In this document: positions 6,406 to 9,994 of the stretch, one piece after another | How the letters are laid out: the number at the start of each line of letters is the position of its first letter | Numbering within the stretch: the stretch's first letter is position 1 | From: Bacteriovoracaceae bacterium | GTDB taxonomy: Bacteria > Bdellovibrionota > UBA1018 | NCBI GenBank assembly: GCA_023250795.1 | Contig: JAHFAB010000040.1 | Coordinates: 1 to 9,994 of the forward strand | Length of the DNA stretch: 9,994 nt | Direction: 5' to 3' | Translations under genes and position numbers: made by a program | Notes under the pieces: generated by a model | What the model saw: only the letters and a program-made list of their open reading frames with translations | Told to the model about the DNA's origin: nothing | The model's database searches: none

Positions 6406-7079
6406 AGGGATTGGAAAAGATACCCAGTGAAGAAGACCTACTCAAAGCCTACTCTCTCTTACAGTTTTCAAAACAGGAAATCCCTCTTCATGAAATCTCA
6501 CTCTGGAGTCAATGGTGCCGTTTTGATGCAAGACTCGCAGAGATACTCATCCAATATTTCGAAAAAAATTGGCTGGAAATTTCTCCACTTGATTTCAATG
6601 CAGAACTCATCAAAACTCCCTGGCCTGCAGTGATGGGAGTCCTCTTAGACCAAATGAAGTTCTTCATAAAATTTAGTAAAACAGAACTCAGCCTTTTTAA
6701 AAATTGGTCAAAATGCGTAATGACTGGAATACAAAATGCAAATCATGAACTATTCTTCATAGGAACCTATGGTTTTGCCAGTGAGAGAATGCGAGAGGAC
6801 GTAGTCAAATCAAATAAATCTTTTCTAAACCGGGGCTATTTTGGAACAGATCTGTTTTTCAATAAGGCTAAATCAAACAAAAAAACATTAATCCCCGCTA
6901 AAACTCGTCATTATATAATTAACGCTTTTCTAAAAAAACATCAAAGACTCACAGTCGCTGAATACCGAGGTTTTTTTGATGGATGGGTTTCTATGCGCCA
7001 AGCCCAATACGATCTAAGTAATCACCCCAGACTCAAACCCCGGGGAAACACTCGCGGAAGATTTTTTGTGCGGGATTAA
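6402..7079 (+). CDS. Unrecognised 225-residue partner of the nucleotidyltransferase
   Basis: The start ATG overlaps the stop of the nucleotidyltransferase gene in ATGA, so the two are translationally coupled and probably act together. I do not recognise the family with certainty. Visible features are a helical, aromatic-rich N-terminal half with 'SLWSQWCRFDARLAEIL' (about 33-49) and 'KTPWPAVMGVLLDQM' (about 71-85), a middle segment with FFIGTYGFASERM, and a basic C-terminal part with 'LTVAEYRGFFDGWVSMRQA' (about 183-201) followed by HPRLKPRGNTRGR. The basic tail fits nucleic-acid binding, and the C-terminal helices could form a helix-turn-helix. There is no signal peptide or membrane segment. 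If the pair is a toxin-antitoxin unit this would be the antitoxin or target-recognition partner; unlike most such partners it is encoded second and is larger than the enzyme. It ends on the stop codon of the convergent Fur-type gene. Confidence 0.75.
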   Translation: MKGLEKIPSEEDLLKAYSLLQFSKQEIPLHEISLWSQWCRFDARLAEILIQYFEKNWLEISPLDFNAELIKTPWPAVMGVLLDQMKFFIKFSKTELSLFKNWSKCVMTGIQNANHELFFIGTYGFASERMREDVVKSNKSFLNRGYFGTDLFFNKAKSNKKTLIPAKTRHYIINAFLKKHQRLTVAEYRGFFDGWVSMRQAQYDLSNHPRLKPRGNTRGRFFVRD

Positions 7080-7648
7080 CTTCTAGTCAAACAATTCCTT
7101 TTCCATTTATCAAAATAGTCACACGACGCATAGATCACATGCCGATGATCTTGCACCGTAAAACCCAGTTTCTTGGAAACATGTTCTTGTTTTTTCTCGA
7201 TGGAGTGGTCATGAAATTCGAAGATTCTTTTACAGTCCTTACACACAATATGATCGTGATGATCAGCTTCCGAAGACAGCTCATAAAGAGTCTGTCCCTC
7301 AGAATCCATCGGCCCCTCTTGGATAATTCCGCTCTCGACCAGTATGGGAAGATTGCGATAAAGAGTTGCTTTACCCACTTCTGGATGTCTTTTCTGCAGA
7401 TGCCCCAAAAGATCTTGCGGACTAAAATGCCGCACTTCGCTCACTATTGTTTCTAGGATTTTTTCTCGTGCTTCGCTATGATTCAATTTTTTTTGAGCCA
7501 CAAAAGCATGAAGCCTACCCATCATTGTACTGAGGGTACTGAGGGTACTGAGGGTACCTTCTATTTTACGGGACTTTTTTCCACCCTCTCCCATTTTTGA
7601 GGTTTTGGATAAAATCCGCCCACAGGGTAGAGTTTCAAGTGCAGCCAT
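7076..7648 (-). CDS. fur: Fur-family metal-dependent repressor with N-terminal extension
   Basis: The product has 190 residues. Residues about 47-190 form a complete Fur-like protein: a winged helix with the recognition-helix segment VGKATLYRNLPILVESGI (91-108), then the dimerisation and metal-binding part with HHDHIVCKDC (H130, H131, H133, C136, C139) and FEFHDHSIEKKQ, closely matching E. coli Fur 'HHDHLICLDC...EFSDDSIE'. A C-terminal cysteine pair (C176, C186) suggests a structural zinc site. This resemblance favours Fur proper over Zur or PerR, but metal choice cannot be proved from sequence. The first 46 residues are extra and contain a TLSTLSTLST run encoded by 9-bp tandem repeats. The start at 7648 is supported by AGGG eight or so bases upstream; internal ATGs at 7597 and 7525 lack a binding site. 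It is divergent from the flavin operon across an 80-bp gap with a Fur-box-like palindrome, suggesting it controls that operon and perhaps itself. Confidence 0.85.
   Translation of the reverse strand: MAALETLPCGRILSKTSKMGEGGKKSRKIEGTLSTLSTLSTMMGRLHAFVAQKKLNHSEAREKILETIVSEVRHFSPQDLLGHLQKRHPEVGKATLYRNLPILVESGIIQEGPMDSEGQTLYELSSEADHHDHIVCKDCKRIFEFHDHSIEKKQEHVSKKLGFTVQDHRHVIYASCDYFDKWKRNCLTRS
7527..7557. repeat. 9-bp tandem repeat inside the Fur-type gene
   Basis: GTACTGAGG is repeated exactly at 7527-7535, 7536-7544 and 7545-7553, followed by a partial GTAC. Being a multiple of three it encodes a repeated Ser-Thr-Leu on the minus strand, so changes in copy number would lengthen or shorten the linker before the DNA-binding domain without breaking the frame. 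Confidence 0.9.
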
Positions 7649-7710
7649 AGCAGGACCCTAGCACTCTCCAAAATAAATTACAAAAAAGACTTTACAGGGC
7701 TGAATAAAAA

Positions 7711-7725
7711 TGAGACTGAGTCTCA
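7711..7725. promoter_or_regulatory. Perfect 7-1-7 palindrome, probable Fur box
   Basis: TGAGACT-G-AGTCTCA is a perfect 7-1-7 inverted repeat, the architecture of Fur sites, and matches 10 of 14 arm positions of the classical TGATAAT-n-ATTATCA. It lies three bases before the ATG of the outer-membrane protein gene and within the divergent spacer shared with the Fur-type gene. In mRNA it could also fold into a small hairpin that covers the ribosome binding region. Confidence 0.6.
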
Positions 7726-7728
7726 ATT

Positions 7729-8628
7729 ATGACAAAAACAAAATCTGTTAAACTTTTTGTAACTATGCTGTTTGCCTCTACAATGACTCTTTTCACACAA
7801 AACACCTCTTTTGCTGACGAGTCTTCCTTTGGTTATCTTTATACCACTGACTCTCTCCCAAAAGGCCAGTGGGAGTTTGAACAACATCAGACTGCACGAA
7901 GTGGGAAAGCACGCGGCTCCTATTTTTCTTTAGATCTGAAAGATGAAATCGAATATGGAATTACTGATCGGTTAAGCGGTGCACTGTATTTGAAGTCAGG
8001 TTATCTCACTCTCACCGACGTATACAATCCGGAAGACGTCAGTACAAACCTCCCTAATCTTTCCAGTTATGACATCAATTGCGTTTCTCTCGAGTTTAAG
8101 TATCGCCTTTTGAGCCCCTACACTGATGCCTTAGGACTAACAGTCTACTTTGAACCAGAAATGAGTATTCGTGACCACATGACAGGAGAAAGCAAAACCG
8201 AAAAATCAGTTGAATTTCGTCTGATCGCACAAAAGAATTTTTTCGATGACCAGCTGATTTTTGCTTCCAATTTGATGCTTGAGCCCGAGTGGGAAGGTGG
8301 GGGAGCAAAAGAACTTTGGTTTGAGTGGACTATGGGAAGCTCTTATCGTTTTAGAGAAAACTGGTCGCTGGGGCTTGAGTTTAGAAATCACAGAGAATAT
8401 CCTAACATGGATCTAGGGCACCAGGAACACTCCGCTTTTTTTCTAGGCCCTAATGTGCACTATGGAACTCAGTCTTGGTGGGCGACGCTGACTCTCCTCC
8501 CCCAAATTGTAGGAAGCCCACAAAATCTTGGAAAAGATGCAAATGGGATTGAGATTGCCGATGCTACAAAACATTTAGGACAACATGAGAAGCTGGAAAT
8601 TAGATTGAAATTCGGAATTAACCTTTAA
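7729..8628 (+). CDS. DUF6662-like beta-rich outer-membrane protein
   Basis: The product has 299 residues. A Sec signal peptide is clear: MTKTKSVKLFVTMLFAS... with cleavage likely after TSFA before DESS. The mature part has alternating hydrophobic and polar strands with many aromatic residues (GYLYTTDSLPKGQWEFEQ, DEIEYGITDRLSGALYL, VSLEFKYRLLSPY, LGLTVYFEPEM, TMGSSYRFRENWSLGLEFR, WWATLTLLPQI) and ends in LEIRLKFGINL, a typical outer-membrane beta-barrel ending in strand pattern though with Leu rather than Phe last. I associate the layout 'FGY-Y-x-x-x-x-L-P-K-G', 'LSP', 'WWATLTLLPQ' with the DUF6662 family, whose function is not established. It heads an operon with an FMN-binding protein two bases downstream and an ApbE enzyme, so it probably serves envelope redox or metal handling. 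The ribosome binding site is poor (GAG eight bases upstream) and overlaps the Fur-box-like palindrome. Confidence 0.7.
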   Translation: MTKTKSVKLFVTMLFASTMTLFTQNTSFADESSFGYLYTTDSLPKGQWEFEQHQTARSGKARGSYFSLDLKDEIEYGITDRLSGALYLKSGYLTLTDVYNPEDVSTNLPNLSSYDINCVSLEFKYRLLSPYTDALGLTVYFEPEMSIRDHMTGESKTEKSVEFRLIAQKNFFDDQLIFASNLMLEPEWEGGGAKELWFEWTMGSSYRFRENWSLGLEFRNHREYPNMDLGHQEHSAFFLGPNVHYGTQSWWATLTLLPQIVGSPQNLGKDANGIEIADATKHLGQHEKLEIRLKFGINL

Positions 8629-8630
8629 TA

Positions 8631-9167
8631 ATGGCACCTCGAATATCAAAAACTGGATTTGGCTTTTTACTCACAACCAGCGCAATCCCTCTCGTCGCAT
8701 ACAGTCAGGTGTACCTCACAGAAGACCAAGCCCTCCAAGCTATTTTCCCTGGAGAAAAATTTGTGAGAAAAATATTAGAGCTATCCAAAAATGATATTCA
8801 GACCATTGAAGAAAAATCAAACGAACGAGTCAGAAACACCTCAGTGGTTGCATGGGTAAACGCAATTGGAAACGTCATCCTTGTCGATCAAGCCTTGGGA
8901 AAGCATGAATTTATCACATACGCCGTAGGGATCACTTCAAAAAAACAGGTCAAAAATATTGAAATCTTAGAATATCGTGAGACCTATGGCTATCAAGTCA
9001 GACAAGAGGACTGGAGAAAACAGTTTATCGGAAAAGACGCCACCGCAACTCTTAAACTCAACAAAGATATTGTCAATATCAGCGGAGCCACGCTCTCTTC
9101 TTCTCATATCACGGGAGGAGTGAGGAGATTGCTGCAGACTTATGAAACCATCAAAGAACGTTTATAA
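8631..9167 (+). CDS. Exported FMN-binding domain protein with a covalent flavin site
   Basis: The product has 178 residues. The N-terminus is a signal peptide (GFGFLLTTSAIPLVAYSQ core, cleavage near residue 25), so it acts outside the cytoplasm. The mature part matches the small FMN_bind domain found in NqrC and RnfG: a helical lead, VVAWVNAIGNVILVD, YAVGITSKKQVKNIEILEYRE, then GYQV and the flavinylation motif SGATLSS, in which T154 would receive FMN through a phosphoester bond made by ApbE. Such proteins pass electrons across or within the envelope. It starts two bases after the stop of the outer-membrane protein gene, with no strong ribosome binding site, so it probably relies on translational coupling. 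Its 3' end overlaps the ApbE gene by 26 bases. Family assignment is firm; electron donor and acceptor are not visible in the window. Confidence 0.88.
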   Translation: MAPRISKTGFGFLLTTSAIPLVAYSQVYLTEDQALQAIFPGEKFVRKILELSKNDIQTIEEKSNERVRNTSVVAWVNAIGNVILVDQALGKHEFITYAVGITSKKQVKNIEILEYRETYGYQVRQEDWRKQFIGKDATATLKLNKDIVNISGATLSSSHITGGVRRLLQTYETIKERL

Positions 9168-9994
9168 ACGCTCACGCCCACTTTTGGGGACTTTTGTAGA
9201 GATTTCTCTCTGGGGCGCCCCTACAAAAACTCTAGAAAAATGTGGAGAAAAAACTTTTGATGCCATTGAAAAAATTTCCAGTCTCATGAGCTTTCATGAT
9301 CCTAAAAGCGAACTTTCTCGAATGAACCGTCTGGCTGTGGGAAAATGGATGAAGATCAGTCAGCACACGAAAAACGTTTTAAAGTTTGCTTTAGAACTTC
9401 AAACGCTCACTCATGGACAGTTTAACGTCGCCATAGCAAAACCCCTCATGGCTTGGGGTTTTTTGCCGGAAAATTCAAAATATAAAGAAAAAAGCAAATT
9501 TAACCATTGGCATCACCTCGATCATCCCGGATTTGAACTCAAAGGTCTAAATGTAAGAATAATTCTTCCTGTCAAAATCGACCTCGGTGGAATTGCAAAA
9601 GGCTACGCCGTAGATTTTGCGACAGAAATACTAAAAAAGCATGTCTCCAAACGTGTCTCCAGATCTATCTGTGGATGCATTAACTCTGGAGGCGATCTTC
9701 GAGTTTTTGGAAATGAAGAACTCTGCATAGGTATTCGCTCAGGCAAATCCACTCTACATCTAACCCAACTCAAAAATCAGTCTCTCGCAACTTCTTCTAT
9801 AATTCTAAAAACCAAACAGTCCCCTTATATCGACATTCAAAAGAGAAAATCCTTGGCTTCTCTGATGACCGCAGTCGTAAGAGCAGATCACTGCATGACC
9901 GCCGACGCACTCACAAAAGTGGCTCTCCTCTCTCCTCCCGCACAAGCTGAAAAAGTGGCTCTAAAATACCGAGCAGAAATGAGTCTCATCCCAC
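9142..9994 (+). CDS. apbE: FAD:protein FMN transferase, ApbE family (3' end cut by window)
   Basis: The frame from ATG 9142 is open to the window end, giving 284 residues so far of the usual 300-350. ApbE hallmarks appear in order: SRPLLGTFVEISL (11-23), SFHDPKSELSRMN (50-62), GQFNVAIAKPLMAWGF (92-107), the central KIDLGGIAKGYAVDFA (145-160), INSGGDLRVFG (180-190), ATSS (216-219) and HCMTADALTKVALL (250-263). The enzyme splits FAD and attaches FMN to Ser or Thr of target proteins, here very probably the protein encoded just upstream. The start is fixed because an in-frame TGA lies at 9121-9123; AGGAG at 9123-9127 is 14 bases upstream, rather far, so coupling to the overlapping gene is likely. 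Unlike classical periplasmic ApbE lipoproteins it has no signal peptide. The position four residues after the conserved Asp, often a metal-binding Thr, is Lys (DALTK). Confidence 0.93.
   Translation, partial: MKPSKNVYKRSRPLLGTFVEISLWGAPTKTLEKCGEKTFDAIEKISSLMSFHDPKSELSRMNRLAVGKWMKISQHTKNVLKFALELQTLTHGQFNVAIAKPLMAWGFLPENSKYKEKSKFNHWHHLDHPGFELKGLNVRIILPVKIDLGGIAKGYAVDFATEILKKHVSKRVSRSICGCINSGGDLRVFGNEELCIGIRSGKSTLHLTQLKNQSLATSSIILKTKQSPYIDIQKRKSLASLMTAVVRADHCMTADALTKVALLSPPAQAEKVALKYRAEMSLIP

Noticed and set aside
7139..7456. Plus-strand open frame of 105 codons opposite the Fur-type gene
   Set aside because: It is antisense to a well-supported gene and its translation has no recognisable domain or start signal.
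1..9994. CRISPR arrays, tRNA or rRNA genes, insertion sequences and att sites
   Set aside because: Read on both strands; no regularly spaced repeats, no cloverleaf with CCA-type end, no transposase and no flanking terminal repeats were seen.

Overview
The window looks like a chromosomal stretch from a moderately AT-rich Gram-negative bacterium. At least two products carry Sec-type signal peptides, one is a beta-rich probable outer-membrane protein, and there is a Fur-type regulator. My best guess for the lineage is Bdellovibrionota or a relative: the cut-off gene at the left edge resembles the N-terminus of the HNH-endonuclease family that is multicopy in Bdellovibrio-like genomes. That is recall from family knowledge, not proof.

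Layout. (1) 1-126, minus: start of a gene running off the left edge, with a clear ribosome binding site. (2) 127-654: about 0.5 kb with no convincing gene, holding one long hairpin. (3) 655-1975, minus: a secreted HEAT-repeat protein gene broken by an in-frame TAA and a frameshift, so a recent pseudogene (or sequencing errors). (4) 1976-2212: divergent intergenic region rich in short direct and inverted repeats that overlap a predicted promoter of the pseudogene. (5) 2213-3580, plus: an ATP-grasp-fold protein with a signal-peptide-like N-terminus. (6) 3592-5603, minus: a two-gene, overlapping operon of a tail-anchored protein with three YbjQ-like domains and a membrane-anchored M48 metallopeptidase. 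(7) 5884-7079, plus: a tightly overlapping pair, a small nucleotidyltransferase of the AbiEii/DUF6036 kind and an unrecognised 225-residue partner, behind a compact sigma70-like promoter. (8) 7076-7648, minus: a Fur-family repressor with an unusual repeat-bearing N-terminal extension. (9) 7729 to the right edge, plus: a DUF6662-like outer-membrane protein, an FMN-binding protein with an SGAT flavinylation site, and an ApbE flavin transferase that is cut by the window end.

The best functional story is regions 8-9. A Fur-type regulator and a flavin-transfer operon diverge from an 80-bp spacer that contains a perfect 7-1-7 palindrome of Fur-box architecture directly before the operon's first codon. 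This suggests metal-controlled, extracytoplasmic flavin-based electron transfer: ApbE attaches FMN to the small FMN-binding protein, and the beta-rich protein is an envelope partner of unknown role. The most system-like unknowns are the nucleotidyltransferase pair (possible toxin-antitoxin or defence module) and the triple-YbjQ/M48 pair (possible membrane quality-control unit).
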